DNA of 64,000 bases from Paraburkholderia susongensis (GCF_900177725.1 NZ_FXAT01000004.1:62001-126000), one strand, 5' to 3'. Shown: positions 29,629-38,936, numbered from the stretch's first letter. Notes: generated by a model not told the origin, from the letters alone. Program-made: numbers and translations.

Positions 29629-30492
29629 ATGTTCGCCCGACTCCCCCTGTATCTGCGCCTCGTGCGCATGGACAAGCCGATCGGCAGCCTGCTGTTGCTG
29701 TGGCCGACGCTCAACGCACTGTGGATCGCATCCGGCGGCCGTCCGTCGTGGCAGCTGCTCGTGATCTTCACGCTCGGCACGGTGCTGATGCGCTCGGCCG
29801 GCTGCGCGATCAACGATTACGCGGACCGCGATTTCGACCGCTACGTGAAGCGCACCGAAAACCGCCCGCTCACGTCGGGCAAGATCAACGCATGGGAAGC
29901 GGTGGCGCTCGCCGCCGGTTTGTCGCTGCTCGCGTTTTTGCTGATCCTGCCGTTGAATGCGCTGACGAGGCAGTTGTCGGTGGTGGCGCTGTTCGTCGCC
30001 GGGACGTATCCGTTCACGAAGCGTTTCTTCGCGATTCCGCAGGCCTACCTCGGCATTGCGTTCGGCTTTGGCATTCCGATGGCGTTCGCCGCGACGCAGG
30101 ATCACGTTCCGCTGCTCGCGTGGGCGATGCTGCTCGCGAACATCTTCTGGTCGGTCGCATACGACACGGAATACGCGATGGTCGATCGCGACGACGACAT
30201 CAAGATCGGCATCCGCACGTCGGCGCTCACATTCGGCCGTTTCGACGTGGCCGCGATCATGCTGTGCTATGCGGCGACGCTCGGGATCTACGTCGGCATC
30301 GGCGTGGCGCTCGGTTTCGGCGTGCTGTACTGGCTTGGCTGGGCGGGCGCGGCGGGCTGCGCGATCTACCACTACACGCTGATCCGCAATCGCGAGCGTA
30401 TGCCGTGCTTTGCCGCGTTCCGCCATAACAACTGGCTCGGCGGCGCGCTGTTTGCGGGGATTGCCGCGCATTACGCAGCGGCTTCGTTCTGA
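29629..30492 (+). CDS. ubiA: 4-hydroxybenzoate octaprenyltransferase
   Basis: A 287-residue UbiA prenyltransferase, which attaches the polyprenyl tail to 4-hydroxybenzoate in ubiquinone synthesis in the inner membrane. Start at ATG 29629 ([19 protein letters not shown]); a GTG nine codons upstream is possible. Both Mg-binding aspartate motifs are intact: NDYADRDFD (62-70) and [17 protein letters not shown] (178-194). About eight or nine transmembrane helices are present. It is convergent with proC (31 bp between stops). Confidence 0.95.
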   Translation: MFARLPLYLRLVRMDKPIGSLLLLWPTLNALWIASGGRPSWQLLVIFTLGTVLMRSAGCAINDYADRDFDRYVKRTENRPLTSGKINAWEAVALAAGLSLLAFLLILPLNALTRQLSVVALFVAGTYPFTKRFFAIPQAYLGIAFGFGIPMAFAATQDHVPLLAWAMLLANIFWSVAYDTEYAMVDRDDDIKIGIRTSALTFGRFDVAAIMLCYAATLGIYVGIGVALGFGVLYWLGWAGAAGCAIYHYTLIRNRERMPCFAAFRHNNWLGGALFAGIAAHYAAASF

Positions 30493-30523
30493 TTTTCGCG
30501 CGCGCAGCCAAGCCTGCTGCTGT

Positions 30524-31339
30524 CTACTGCTTGCCGAATTCGTCGCCCATTTCTTTCGCGCGCGCATCGGCGGCAAGCACACCGCGCACGATCGCATCCT
30601 TGATGCCGCTCGCGTCGAACGACGCCAGCGCTGCCGCAGTCGTGCCGCCTTTCGACGTCACACGCTCGCGCAGCACGCCCGGCGGCTCGTCGGAATTGGC
30701 CGCGAGTTGCGCCGCGCCGGTGAAGGTCGCGACCGCGAGTGCGCGGCCCTGCGCTTCGTCCATGCCGAGTTGGCGCGCGGCCTCCTGCAGCGCTTCGATG
30801 AAATAGAAGACGTAAGCGGGTCCGCTGCCCGAGATCGCGGTTACCGCGTCGATCTTCGCTTCGTCGTCGAACCAGACGGTTTCGCCGACCGCACCGAGCA
30901 CCTGCGACGCGAGCGCTCGGCCCGCTTCATCGACGCTGCTCGTGGCGACGAGGCCCGTCACGCCCATGCCGATCAGCGCCGGCGTATTCGGCATCACGCG
31001 CACGATGCGGCTGTGGCCGTTGAGCCAGCGCGACAGGTCGGCGATGCGAATGCCGGCGACGATGCTGATCGCGAGTTGCGACGCGCGCAGATGCGGCGCG
31101 AGCGCTTCGCCCACGCTCTTGAGGATTTGCGGCTTCACCGCGAGGACGACCGCGTCGTACTCCGCGAGCGCGCCGTCCGCGCTCGCGCCGGTACGGACGC
31201 CGAACTGTTGCTCGTTGCGCTTGCGCACGTCCTCGTTCGGATCGATCGCGTACAGGTTCGCGGGCGCGACACCCCGCTTGATGAGGCCGCCGATCAACGC
31301 TGCGGCCATGTTTCCGCCGCCGATAAACGCAATTTTCAT
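30524..31339 (-). CDS. proC: Pyrroline-5-carboxylate reductase
   Basis: A 271-residue P5C reductase, the last step of proline synthesis. The NAD(P) Rossmann motif FIGGGNMAAALIGGL is at residues 5-19. RVMPNTPALIGMGVTG and the C-terminal dimerisation signature AISGSGPAYVFYFIEAL, ending in TSKGGTTAAAL, are all intact. It lies 81 bp downstream of yggS in the same direction, and proC-yggS adjacency is widespread and fits the role of the PLP-binding protein in amino-acid balance. Confidence 0.97.
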   Translation of the reverse strand: MKIAFIGGGNMAAALIGGLIKRGVAPANLYAIDPNEDVRKRNEQQFGVRTGASADGALAEYDAVVLAVKPQILKSVGEALAPHLRASQLAISIVAGIRIADLSRWLNGHSRIVRVMPNTPALIGMGVTGLVATSSVDEAGRALASQVLGAVGETVWFDDEAKIDAVTAISGSGPAYVFYFIEALQEAARQLGMDEAQGRALAVATFTGAAQLAANSDEPPGVLRERVTSKGGTTAAALASFDASGIKDAIVRGVLAADARAKEMGDEFGKQ

Positions 31340-31420
31340 GATGGTCCGGGTGAAGTTAAGGGAGAGATGCCGGGATGCGATGACGGACCCGCGCAGGTTC
31401 GCCTGGGTCCAGGGAAAAGC

Positions 31421-32191
31421 TCAGTGAGAATAATCACGCACGCCGAAAATCGCGGTGCCGATGCGCACGATCGTCGCGCCCTCGAGCACGGCTGCTTCGA
31501 GGTCGGCCGACATGCCCATCGAGAGCGTGTCGAGCGCGAGCCCGGCGTGGCGCAACTGCTCGAACAGCTCGCGCAACTCGCGATGCGGCGCGCGTTGCGC
31601 ATCGAGGTCGCCGGCCGGTTCGGGAATCGACATGAGCCCGCGCAGTTTCAGCCTCGGCAGCGCGGCGATCTGCTGCGCGATCTGCGCCGCCTCGGCGAGT
31701 GTGACGCCGCTTTTCGACGCCTCGCCGCTGACGTTGACCTGCAGACACACGTTGAGCGGCGGCAGATGGTCGGGGCGCTGCTCCGACAGCCGCTGCGCGA
31801 TCTTCAGCCGGTCGACCGAATGCACCCAGTCGAAATGCTCGGCGACGGGGCGCGTCTTGTTCGATTGCAGCGGGCCGATGAAATGCCATTCGAGCGACGC
31901 GCGCAGATCGGCGAGCGTCGCGATCTTGTCGAGCGCTTCCTGCACGTAGTTCTCACCGAACGCACGCTGGCCGGCCGCATGGGCGGCGCGCACGGCGTCG
32001 GCGGGAAACGTTTTGGAGACCGCGAGCAGCGTCACGGCATGCGCGTCGCGCCCGGCCGTTTGCGCGGCCGCGGCGATGCGCTGCCGCACCGCTGCGAGGT
32101 TGTGCGCGACGTGGTCTGCGGGAGGGCGAACCGGGTTGTGGGCCGGGTTGTCGGCCGGCTTATCGGCCTGGTGATGAAGCGGATCGGACAT
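31421..32191 (-). CDS. yggS: PLP-binding homeostasis protein (YggS family)
   Basis: A 256-residue PLPBP. It is a TIM-barrel PLP-binding protein without known catalytic activity that controls vitamin B6 and amino/keto-acid balance. The PLP-lysine is K60 (LLAVSKTFP). Other marks are FGENYVQEALDK, WHFIGPLQSNK and the C-terminal MGMSADLEAAVLEGATIVRIGTAIFG. The ATG at 32191 is chosen by length. The first ~30 residues (ADKPADNPAHNPVRPPADH) are a repetitive, probably disordered extension encoded by short GC-rich repeats (32110-32175). Confidence 0.95.
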   Translation of the reverse strand: MSDPLHHQADKPADNPAHNPVRPPADHVAHNLAAVRQRIAAAAQTAGRDAHAVTLLAVSKTFPADAVRAAHAAGQRAFGENYVQEALDKIATLADLRASLEWHFIGPLQSNKTRPVAEHFDWVHSVDRLKIAQRLSEQRPDHLPPLNVCLQVNVSGEASKSGVTLAEAAQIAQQIAALPRLKLRGLMSIPEPAGDLDAQRAPHRELRELFEQLRHAGLALDTLSMGMSADLEAAVLEGATIVRIGTAIFGVRDYSH

Positions 32192-32228
32192 GGGACGGAA
32201 CCGGTGTTCAGCGAAGACGATGCTCCGA

Positions 32229-33455
32229 TTATACGGACAGCATATGCTCGACCAGCTCGATCCAATGCGCGACCGGCGTCGACGTGCCGCTTTGCAGATG
32301 CGCAATGCAGCCGACGTTCGCCGACACGATCACCTGCGGCTCCTGCGCCTGCAGCCGCTGGAGTTTCTGATCGCGCAGCGCGTACGAGAGGCGCGGCTGC
32401 GTCAGCGAATAGGTGCCGGCCGAGCCGCAGCAGAGATGGCTATCGGCGGGCAGGCGCACTTCGACGCCGAGCGCGGTGAGCAGTTGCTCGACCTTGCCGC
32501 GTATCTGCTGCCCGTGCTGCAGCGTGCAGGGCGGATGAAACGCCACCGTGTGCACCGAGCGGCGCCGCGTGACCGCGACGAGCTGTTCCTCGAACTCGGG
32601 CAGGATCTCGGCGAGGTCGCGCGTCAGCTCGACGATGCGGCGCGCCTTCTCCGCATACTCCGGATCGTGGCGCAGCAGATGGGCGTATTCCTTGACCATC
32701 GCGCCGCAGCCGGACGCATTCATCACGATTGCCTCGGCGCCCTGTTCGACGTACGGCCACCATGCGTCGATGTTGGCGCGCAGGTCGTCGAGCGCTTCGT
32801 CGTTGTAGCCGAGGTGCTGCCGGATCGCGCCGCAGCAGCCGGCCTCGGGCGCGACCACGGTTTCGATTCCGAGCGCGTCGAACACGCGCGCGGTCGCGAT
32901 GTTGACGTTCGGCATCATCGACGGTTGCACGCAGCCCGCGAGCATCAGCATCTTGCGCTCGTGTTTCGCGCTCGGCCATGCGAGCGGGCGCTGCCGCGCG
33001 GGCACCTTGTCGCGCAGTTTCTTCGGCAGAATGCCGCGCACGTGCTGGCCGAGCCGCATGGCGGGCGTGAAGATCGCGCTGTTCGGCACGACGCTCGCGA
33101 GCAGGCGGCGCAGCAGCCGCTGATTGAGCGGGCGCGTGACTTTCTCTTCTGTGAGCTTGCGGCCGATTTCGACGAGCCGTCCGTATTGCACGCCGGACGG
33201 ACAGGTCGATTCGCAGTTGCGGCACGTGAGGCAGCGGTCGAGGTGAACCTGGGTGCTGCGCGTGACCGGCGCGCCTTCGACCATCTGCTTGATCAGATAG
33301 ATGCGCCCGCGCGGCCCGTCGAGCTCGTCGCCGAGCAGTTGATAGGTCGGGCAGGTCGCCGTGCAGAAACCGCAGTGCACGCATTTGCGCAGGATGGCGT
33401 CGGCTTCGTTGCCATCGGGCGTATTGCGAATGAAGTCCGCGAGGTTGGTTTGCAT
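32229..33455 (-). CDS. glcF: Glycolate oxidase iron-sulfur subunit
   Basis: A 408-residue GlcF. Two 4Fe-4S motifs are visible: CVHCGFCTATCPTY near residue 26 and CLTCRNCESTCPSG near residue 76. Two CCG domains follow (CVQP..APEAGCCGAIRQH; CTLQHGQ..HLCCGSAGTY). GlcF passes electrons from the GlcD/E flavoproteins to the membrane quinone pool during glycolate oxidation to glyoxylate. The ATG at 33455 is preferred by family start (MQTNLADFI). It is the last gene of the glcD-glcE-glcF series, with only 8 bp after glcE. Confidence 0.96.
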   Translation of the reverse strand: MQTNLADFIRNTPDGNEADAILRKCVHCGFCTATCPTYQLLGDELDGPRGRIYLIKQMVEGAPVTRSTQVHLDRCLTCRNCESTCPSGVQYGRLVEIGRKLTEEKVTRPLNQRLLRRLLASVVPNSAIFTPAMRLGQHVRGILPKKLRDKVPARQRPLAWPSAKHERKMLMLAGCVQPSMMPNVNIATARVFDALGIETVVAPEAGCCGAIRQHLGYNDEALDDLRANIDAWWPYVEQGAEAIVMNASGCGAMVKEYAHLLRHDPEYAEKARRIVELTRDLAEILPEFEEQLVAVTRRRSVHTVAFHPPCTLQHGQQIRGKVEQLLTALGVEVRLPADSHLCCGSAGTYSLTQPRLSYALRDQKLQRLQAQEPQVIVSANVGCIAHLQSGTSTPVAHWIELVEHMLSV

Positions 33456-33463
33456 CGCGTCGC

Positions 33464-34552
33464 TCAGAAGTCGGAGTAGAGACGGCCGCGATTGAAGATG
33501 CGGGCCGGGTCGAAAGCGTGTTTGAGGCCGCGATGGATTTTCATCAACGGCGCGGGTAGTGGCGTGAACACGCCGGCGCTGCGGTCGTAGCCGTGGCCGC
33601 AGCGGAAGATCGTCGCGTGGCCGCCGGCCTGCTTCGCGCTGATGCGCACCGTTTGCGCGTCGGTGTCGGTGATCCACCAGCGCTGACCTCCGCCCCATTC
33701 CATCAGTTGCGCGCCGGGCAGTTGCAGCGGCTCGGTGATCGACGGCAGCGCGAGACGCCAGAGCGCGGCTTTCGGCGGAATGGCCGAGAAGAACGAATCG
33801 GTTTGCTCGCGCAGGCCGGCCCAGAAGCGCTCGGCCTCCACCGCATCGACGACTTCACCGCCGAGCGCCGAGCGCGCGGCCTTGACCGCGGCTTCCGCGC
33901 CCGCGAGCCGCACGGCGAGCGTGCCGTTGCGCCACGCGCTCGCGGTGATCGGCAGCGGCCGGCCGGCCCATTCGTTGAGCTTGCGGACCGCGTCGGTGCC
34001 GTTCATGTCGAACTTCAGCGTGGCTTCGACCTGCGGCAGCGGCAGCACCTTGACCGACAGTTCGAGAATCAGCCCGAGCGTGCCGAGCGAGCCCGCCAGC
34101 AGACGCGAGACGTCATAGCCCGCGACGTTCTTCACCACCTGGCCGCCGAAGTGCAGCACCTGGCCCTGGCCGTTCATGATGACGGCGCCGAGCACGAAGT
34201 CGCGCGCCGCGCCGACGGCCGGACGGCGCGGCCCGGAAATGCCAGCGGCGATGCAGCCGCCGAAGGTGGCCTGCGGCCCGAAGTGCGGCGGCTCGAACGC
34301 CAGCATCTGTTCGTGCTCGGCGAGCGCGGCTTCGATTTCCAGCAGGGGGGTGCCTGCGCGCGCGGTGATCACGAGTTCGGCCGGATCGTACGCAATGATG
34401 CCGCGATAAGCGCGCGTGTCGAGGATCTCACCTTCCAGCGTCTGACCATACCAGTCCTTGGTGCCGCCGCCACGGACGCGCAACGCGCGTCCTTCTGCGC
34501 TGGCCGAACGCACGCGTTCGGACCAAACGGCGACGATGTCGTCCTCTTCCAT
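33464..34552 (-). CDS. glcE: Glycolate oxidase FAD-binding subunit
   Basis: A 362-residue GlcE with a VAO/PCMH-type FAD-binding domain (GGTKDWYG, AYDPAELVITARAGTPL, PPHFGPQATFGGCIAAGISG), slightly longer than E. coli GlcE (350). The ATG at 34552 begins MEEDDIVAVWSERVRSA. An upstream open frame of 162 codons is non-conserved and excluded. It acts with GlcD and GlcF in glycolate dehydrogenase. It lies 200 bp downstream of glcD; a 9-bp inverted repeat in that gap may affect message stability. Confidence 0.95.
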   Translation of the reverse strand: MEEDDIVAVWSERVRSASAEGRALRVRGGGTKDWYGQTLEGEILDTRAYRGIIAYDPAELVITARAGTPLLEIEAALAEHEQMLAFEPPHFGPQATFGGCIAAGISGPRRPAVGAARDFVLGAVIMNGQGQVLHFGGQVVKNVAGYDVSRLLAGSLGTLGLILELSVKVLPLPQVEATLKFDMNGTDAVRKLNEWAGRPLPITASAWRNGTLAVRLAGAEAAVKAARSALGGEVVDAVEAERFWAGLREQTDSFFSAIPPKAALWRLALPSITEPLQLPGAQLMEWGGGQRWWITDTDAQTVRISAKQAGGHATIFRCGHGYDRSAGVFTPLPAPLMKIHRGLKHAFDPARIFNRGRLYSDF

Positions 34553-34658
34553 GGTGTCCTGCTCGTTGTGTTTCGATTGATTGTACCGGGCGGGGGCGTG
34601 CTGGCAACCCGGAGCGCACCCGTATCGGCGCGCCGGCGGGAAAGGCCGCAGAATACCC

Positions 34659-34687
34659 GGGCAAGCGGCGTGCAACGACGCTTGCCC
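34659..34687. other. Inverted repeat in the glcD-glcE gap
   Basis: GGGCAAGCG (34659-34667) and CGCTTGCCC (34679-34687) form a perfect 9-bp stem with an 11-base loop in the 200-bp gap between glcD and glcE. There is no T-tract, so it is more likely an mRNA stability or processing element than a terminator. Confidence 0.45.
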
Positions 34688-34752
34688 GCTGCTTGCGCCT
34701 TGCGCGGGGCGCGCTTTATGCGCGATGGGAGCAGCGCACGCTACGGCGGACG

Positions 34753-36246
34753 CTAGAAGCGCGGCAGATCGGGGTGGGGCAGTAGCCCGCCGCGCACGTG
34801 CATCTTGCCGTATTCGGCACAGCGCGCCCGCGTGGGAATGCCTTTGTCGGGGTTCAGCAGGCCGGGCGCGTCGAAGGCGCGCTTGACCGCGTGAAACGCG
34901 TCGCGCTCCTCGGGCGAGAACTGCACGCACATCGAATTGATCTTCTCGATGCCGACGCCATGTTCGCCCGTCACCGTGCCGCCGAGTTCCACGCAGGCTT
35001 CGAGGATGTCGCAACCGAACTCCTCGGCGCGGTGCCACTCGTCCTGATCGTTGCCGTTGAAGAGGATCAGCGGGTGCATGTTGCCGTCTCCGGCATGGAA
35101 CACGTTGATGCAGCGCAGCCCGTACTTCTTCTCCATCTCCTCGATGCGCGCGAGCAGCGGCCCGATACTGCGGCGCGGCACGGTGCCGTCCATGCAGTAG
35201 TAGTCCGGCGAAATGCGGCCGGCGGCCGGAAACGCGTTCTTGCGCCCGGACCAGAAGCGCAACCGCTCCGCTTCCGTGCGCGAAATCTGGATGCGGGTCG
35301 CGCCGTGTTCGCGCAACACCGCCGTCATGCGCACGATTTCACTCGCGACTTCGTCGGGTGTGCCGTCCGATTCGCACAGCAGGATCGCCGCCGCGTCGAG
35401 GTCGTAGCCCGCGTTGACGAATTCCTCGACCGCGCGCGTGGCCGGCTTGTCCATCATCTCGAGACCGGCTGGGATGATGCCCGCCGCGATGATGCCGGCA
35501 ACCGCGTCGCCGCCTTTTACGACGTCGTCGAAACTCGCCATGATGACCTGCGCCGTTTGCGGCTTCGGGATCAGCTTGACCGTGACTTCGGTGACGATCG
35601 CGAACATGCCCTCGCTGCCGATCATCACCGCGAGCAGATCGAGCCCGGGCGCGTCCGGCGCGAGCGAGCCGAATTCGACGATTTCGCCTTCCATCGTGAC
35701 CGCGCGCACGCGCAGCACGTTATGCACGGTGAGGCCGTACTTGAGGCAATGCACGCCGCCCGAATTCTCGGACACATTGCCGCCGATCGTGCACGCGATC
35801 TGCGAGGACGGATCCGGCGCGTAGTAGAGGCCATAAGGCGCCGCGGCCTCGGAGATCGCCAGATTGCGCACGCCCGGCTGCAAGGTGGCGGTGCGCGCAT
35901 ACGAGTCGATCTCGATGATCTTCCTGAAGCGCGCGAGCGACACCACCACGCCGTGCCGGATCGGCATCGCCCCGCCGGACAGCCCCGTGCCCGCACCGCG
36001 CGGCACGATCGGCACTTCGAGGCGGTGGCAGATCTGCACGATGCGCTGCACCTGCGATTCGGTCTCCGGCAATGCGACCGCGAGCGGCAGACGCCGGTAA
36101 GCGGCGAGGCCGTCGCATTCGTACGCGACGGTGTCTTCTTCGCGATACAGCAGACAATGAGTCGGCAACACGGCCATCAGCGCCTGCACGACTTCGCGCT
36201 GGCGCTGGGCGAGTACTTCGGCCGACAGTTCAGCGGGTGCGTTCAT
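34753..36246 (-). CDS. glcD: Glycolate oxidase subunit GlcD
   Basis: A 497-residue FAD-linked oxidase of the GlcD type. The FAD-binding half (PIVPRGAGTGLSGGAMP, IACTIGGNVSENSGGVHCLKYGLT, GSEGMFAIVTEVTV) is followed by the C-terminal cap (VFHAGDGNMHPLILFN, VTGEHGVGIEKI). It oxidises glycolate (and often D-lactate) to the 2-oxo acid. It is the first gene of glcD-E-F. A second GlcD/LDHD-like gene lies immediately upstream. No glcC-type regulator is in the window. Confidence 0.95.
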   Translation of the reverse strand: MNAPAELSAEVLAQRQREVVQALMAVLPTHCLLYREEDTVAYECDGLAAYRRLPLAVALPETESQVQRIVQICHRLEVPIVPRGAGTGLSGGAMPIRHGVVVSLARFRKIIEIDSYARTATLQPGVRNLAISEAAAPYGLYYAPDPSSQIACTIGGNVSENSGGVHCLKYGLTVHNVLRVRAVTMEGEIVEFGSLAPDAPGLDLLAVMIGSEGMFAIVTEVTVKLIPKPQTAQVIMASFDDVVKGGDAVAGIIAAGIIPAGLEMMDKPATRAVEEFVNAGYDLDAAAILLCESDGTPDEVASEIVRMTAVLREHGATRIQISRTEAERLRFWSGRKNAFPAAGRISPDYYCMDGTVPRRSIGPLLARIEEMEKKYGLRCINVFHAGDGNMHPLILFNGNDQDEWHRAEEFGCDILEACVELGGTVTGEHGVGIEKINSMCVQFSPEERDAFHAVKRAFDAPGLLNPDKGIPTRARCAEYGKMHVRGGLLPHPDLPRF

Positions 36247-36429
36247 GTGACTTGTCTCCTCTGCTTTCGCTGGTCCGGCTCGTGGTTCGAGCCTGGCTGT
36301 TTCAGACGGTCTCGCTTCAGGCGGCCTGGCGTCAGGCTACCCCGTTTCAAGCCACTTCGCTTCGAGGCCGGCGCGGCCGTCGCCCCGTGTTCGAGCCGCC
36401 GCCGCGCCCGGCCTGTCCGACTTCCGTCG

Positions 36430-37845
36430 TCAGGCCGCCCAAGCGAAAATTTTGCCCGGGTTCATCAGATTGCGCGGATCGAGCGCGTGCTTGATCGAGC
36501 GCATCGTATCCACCGCGACGTCGCCGTGTTCTTCGAGCAGGAAGCCCATCTTGTGCAGGCCGACGCCGTGCTCGCCGGTGCAGGTGCCGTCCATGCGCAG
36601 CGCGCGCTGCACGATGCGATGGTTCAGCCGCTCGGCTTCCTCGAGTTCTTCGGGCTTGTCCGGGTCGATCAGGATCGCGACGTGGAAGTTGCCGTCGCCG
36701 ACGTGGCCGACGATCGGGCAGGGCAGCGGCGAGGCCTTCAGGTCGTCTTCGGTTTCGACTACGCATTCGGCGAGGCGCGAGATCGGCACGCAGACGTCGG
36801 TGGTGACGGCGCGCGAGCCGGGCTTCAGTTGCAGCATCGCGAAATAGGCGTTGTGACGCGCGTTCCACAGACGGCTGCGGTCTTCAGGGCGCGTCGCCCA
36901 TTCGAAGCCTTCGCCGGAGTTTTGAGCGGCGATTTCCTGCACGAGTTCGGCCTGCTCCTTGACGCCGGCCTCGGTGCCGTGGAATTCGAAAAAGAGTGTG
37001 GGCGCTTCGCGCAGTGTCAGATTCGAATGGCGGTTGATCGAGCGGATCGCGAGCGAATCGACGAACTCGACGCGCGCAATCGGCACGCCGATCTGGATCG
37101 TCTCGATGACCGCGCGCACCGCGTCGCCCATCGACGGAAACGCGCACACCGCGGCCGATACCGCTTCCGGCTGCGGATAAAGACGCAACGTGATTTCGGT
37201 AATCACGCCGAGCGTGCCTTCCGAGCCGACGAAAAGACGCGTGAGATCGTATCCCGCCGACGACTTGCGCGCGCGCGTGCCGGTTTTGATTACGCGGCCA
37301 TCGGCGAGCACGACCGTCAGGCCGAGCACATTCTCGCGCATCGTGCCGTAGCGCACGGCGTTGGTGCCCGAGGCGCGCGTGGCCGACATGCCGCCGATGC
37401 TCGCGTCCGCGCCGGGGTCGATCGGGAAGAACAGGCCCGTGTCGCGCAGCGCTTCGTTCAACTGCTTGCGTGAGATGCCGGGCTCGACGGTGACGGTGAG
37501 GTCTTCGGCGTTGATCGACAACACGCGGTTCATTTCCGACAGATCGATCGACACGCCGCCCTGCACCGCAAGCAGATGCCCTTCGAGCGACGAGCCGTTG
37601 CCGTACGGAATGATCGGCACGTCGTACTGCCCGCACAGTTTGACGATGGTCTGCACGTCCTCGGTCGTGCGTGCGAAGACGACGGCGTCAGGCAGTTGGG
37701 GATCGAAGGGCGACTCGTCGCGGCCATGGTGCGCGCGCACGGCTTCGGCAACCGAGACGCGTTCGTCGAACGCGGCTTTGAGATCGTTCAGCAATTCGGC
37801 GGGAAACGGCCGGCGCAGCGGGGCCGGCGGTACGGGATGGTTCAC
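36430..37845 (-). CDS. FAD-binding oxidase, D-lactate dehydrogenase (cytochrome)-like
   Basis: A 471-residue FAD-linked oxidase paralogous to GlcD but closer in pattern to D-lactate dehydrogenase LDHD. FAD-binding motifs are PIIPYGNGSSLEGHLLAVQGG, GGMSATRASGTNAVRYGTMRENV and GSEGTLGVITEITL. The C-terminal cap has VGHVGDGNFHVAILID and CTGEHGVGLHKM. The start is GTG at 37845, preceded by CAGGAGATATGC; a nearby ATG is out of frame. It precedes glcD by 183 bp of GC-rich repetitive sequence (36247-36429, several GTTTCA/GCTTCAGGC-like units). The likely substrate is D-lactate or another D-2-hydroxy acid. Confidence 0.9.
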   Translation of the reverse strand: MNHPVPPAPLRRPFPAELLNDLKAAFDERVSVAEAVRAHHGRDESPFDPQLPDAVVFARTTEDVQTIVKLCGQYDVPIIPYGNGSSLEGHLLAVQGGVSIDLSEMNRVLSINAEDLTVTVEPGISRKQLNEALRDTGLFFPIDPGADASIGGMSATRASGTNAVRYGTMRENVLGLTVVLADGRVIKTGTRARKSSAGYDLTRLFVGSEGTLGVITEITLRLYPQPEAVSAAVCAFPSMGDAVRAVIETIQIGVPIARVEFVDSLAIRSINRHSNLTLREAPTLFFEFHGTEAGVKEQAELVQEIAAQNSGEGFEWATRPEDRSRLWNARHNAYFAMLQLKPGSRAVTTDVCVPISRLAECVVETEDDLKASPLPCPIVGHVGDGNFHVAILIDPDKPEELEEAERLNHRIVQRALRMDGTCTGEHGVGLHKMGFLLEEHGDVAVDTMRSIKHALDPRNLMNPGKIFAWAA

Positions 37846-37858
37846 GCATATCTCCTGT

Positions 37859-38057
37859 GTCGACCAGAGTTAGCGCTTTAGCGCTTACTCTGGTCCCATG
37901 TGGCTTACCACGGTCGACCAGAGTTAGCGCTTTAGCTGTCGATCCGTAGTTGGCGCTTCAGCGCCTACTACGGTCCCATGCAAAGCACTTACTCTGGTCC
38001 CATGCAATTTATTGCGGTCGACTGGAATTGGCGCTTCAGCACTTGTTCCGATCTCAT
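37859..38057 (+). repeat. Cluster of palindromic repeat units, one nested inside another
   Basis: The units share the frame GTCGA(C/T)C - outer stem - GCGC inner stem - GGTCCCATG. Copy A is at 37859-37900 (CCAGAGT/ACTCTGG) and copy C at 37938-37980 (CCGTAGT/ACTACGG). A degenerate copy lies at 38016-38057. The left half at 37913-37936 and the right half at 37984-38004 fit together as a CCAGAGT/ACTCTGG copy interrupted by copy C, with AGC at both junctions. Linkers TGGCTTACCA and CAATTTATTG are small hairpins. The same family is between pntAA and pntAB (2992-3088). Confidence 0.88.
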
Positions 38058-38336
38058 GAAAGGTGATTGCTGATATCTTGGGGGACGCAGCTCTTTGCAG
38101 CACACATTTCATTTTACGCCGATCGCCCGCGGGCAGGCGCCGGACCGGCTTCCGCCCCTATAATGGCGGCGATTTCGCGATGCGTGCAATATGGATAAAC
38201 ATGGCGGGCAATTCATGGTGGCCGACTGGCCTTGCCCGTTTGATCCGTTTCTATTCACGTGTTGCTTGCGCGTTGTTTGCACACCGATCGCGCTTTAATC
38301 GCGTGCATTGCCACTGAACGTAGGGGAGACATCATC

Positions 38337-38891
38337 ATGGGCAACCGCCTGAGCAAGATCGCCACTCGCACCGGGGACGACGGCACCACGGGTCTCGGCG
38401 ACGGCCGTCGCGTGCGCAAGGACAGCGCGCGCATCGCCGCGATTGGCGACGTCGACGAACTCAATTCGCATCTTGGCGTGCTGCTGTGCGAGAGCCTGCC
38501 CGACGACGTACGCGCAGCGCTAGTCGCAATCCAGCATGACCTGTTCGATCTGGGCGGCGAACTGTGCATTCCCGGCCACACGATGATTACCGACCGGCAT
38601 CTCGCCCAGCTCGACGGCTGGCTCGCCGGCTACAACGCCGCATTGCCGCCGCTGAAGGAATTCATTCTGCCCGGCGGGTCGCGCGCCGCTGCGCTCGCGC
38701 ATGTATGCCGCACCGTATGCCGCCGCGCCGAACGCGCGATCGTGGCGCTCGGCGAGCACGAGGAGATCAACGCTGCCCCGCGTCAATACGTGAACCGGCT
38801 GTCGGATCTGCTGTTCGTGCTGGCGCGCGTGCTCAATCGGGCGGATGGCGGGACCGACGTGCTGTGGCAGCACGATCGCGGCGTGGGTTGA
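38337..38891 (+). CDS. ATP:cob(I)alamin adenosyltransferase (PduO/MMAB type)
   Basis: A 184-residue PduO-type adenosyltransferase that converts cob(I)alamin to adenosylcobalamin. Motifs: TRTGDDGTTGLGDGRRVRKDS (N-terminal ATP loop), GDVDELNSHLGVL, IQHDLFDLGGELC, the C-terminal CRRAERAIVAL and NRLSDLLFVLARVLNR. The ATG at 38337 follows AGGGGAG and gives the standard length. A TATAAT-like -10 is at 38159 but lacks a clear -35. A GCCACTG string at 38310 resembles a B12 box, but the rest of a cobalamin riboswitch is missing. The gene stands alone. Confidence 0.94.
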   Translation: MGNRLSKIATRTGDDGTTGLGDGRRVRKDSARIAAIGDVDELNSHLGVLLCESLPDDVRAALVAIQHDLFDLGGELCIPGHTMITDRHLAQLDGWLAGYNAALPPLKEFILPGGSRAAALAHVCRTVCRRAERAIVALGEHEEINAAPRQYVNRLSDLLFVLARVLNRADGGTDVLWQHDRGVG

Positions 38892-38936
38892 ATGTTGGCG
38901 CGATCACGCGCATAGCATCACGCACCGCGCCTCACG

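Noticed and set aside
38305..38336. Possible cobalamin riboswitch before the adenosyltransferase gene (GCCACTG near 38310)
   Set aside because: Only the short B12-box-like string is present. The long conserved upstream core of a cobalamin riboswitch could not be found in 38060-38310.
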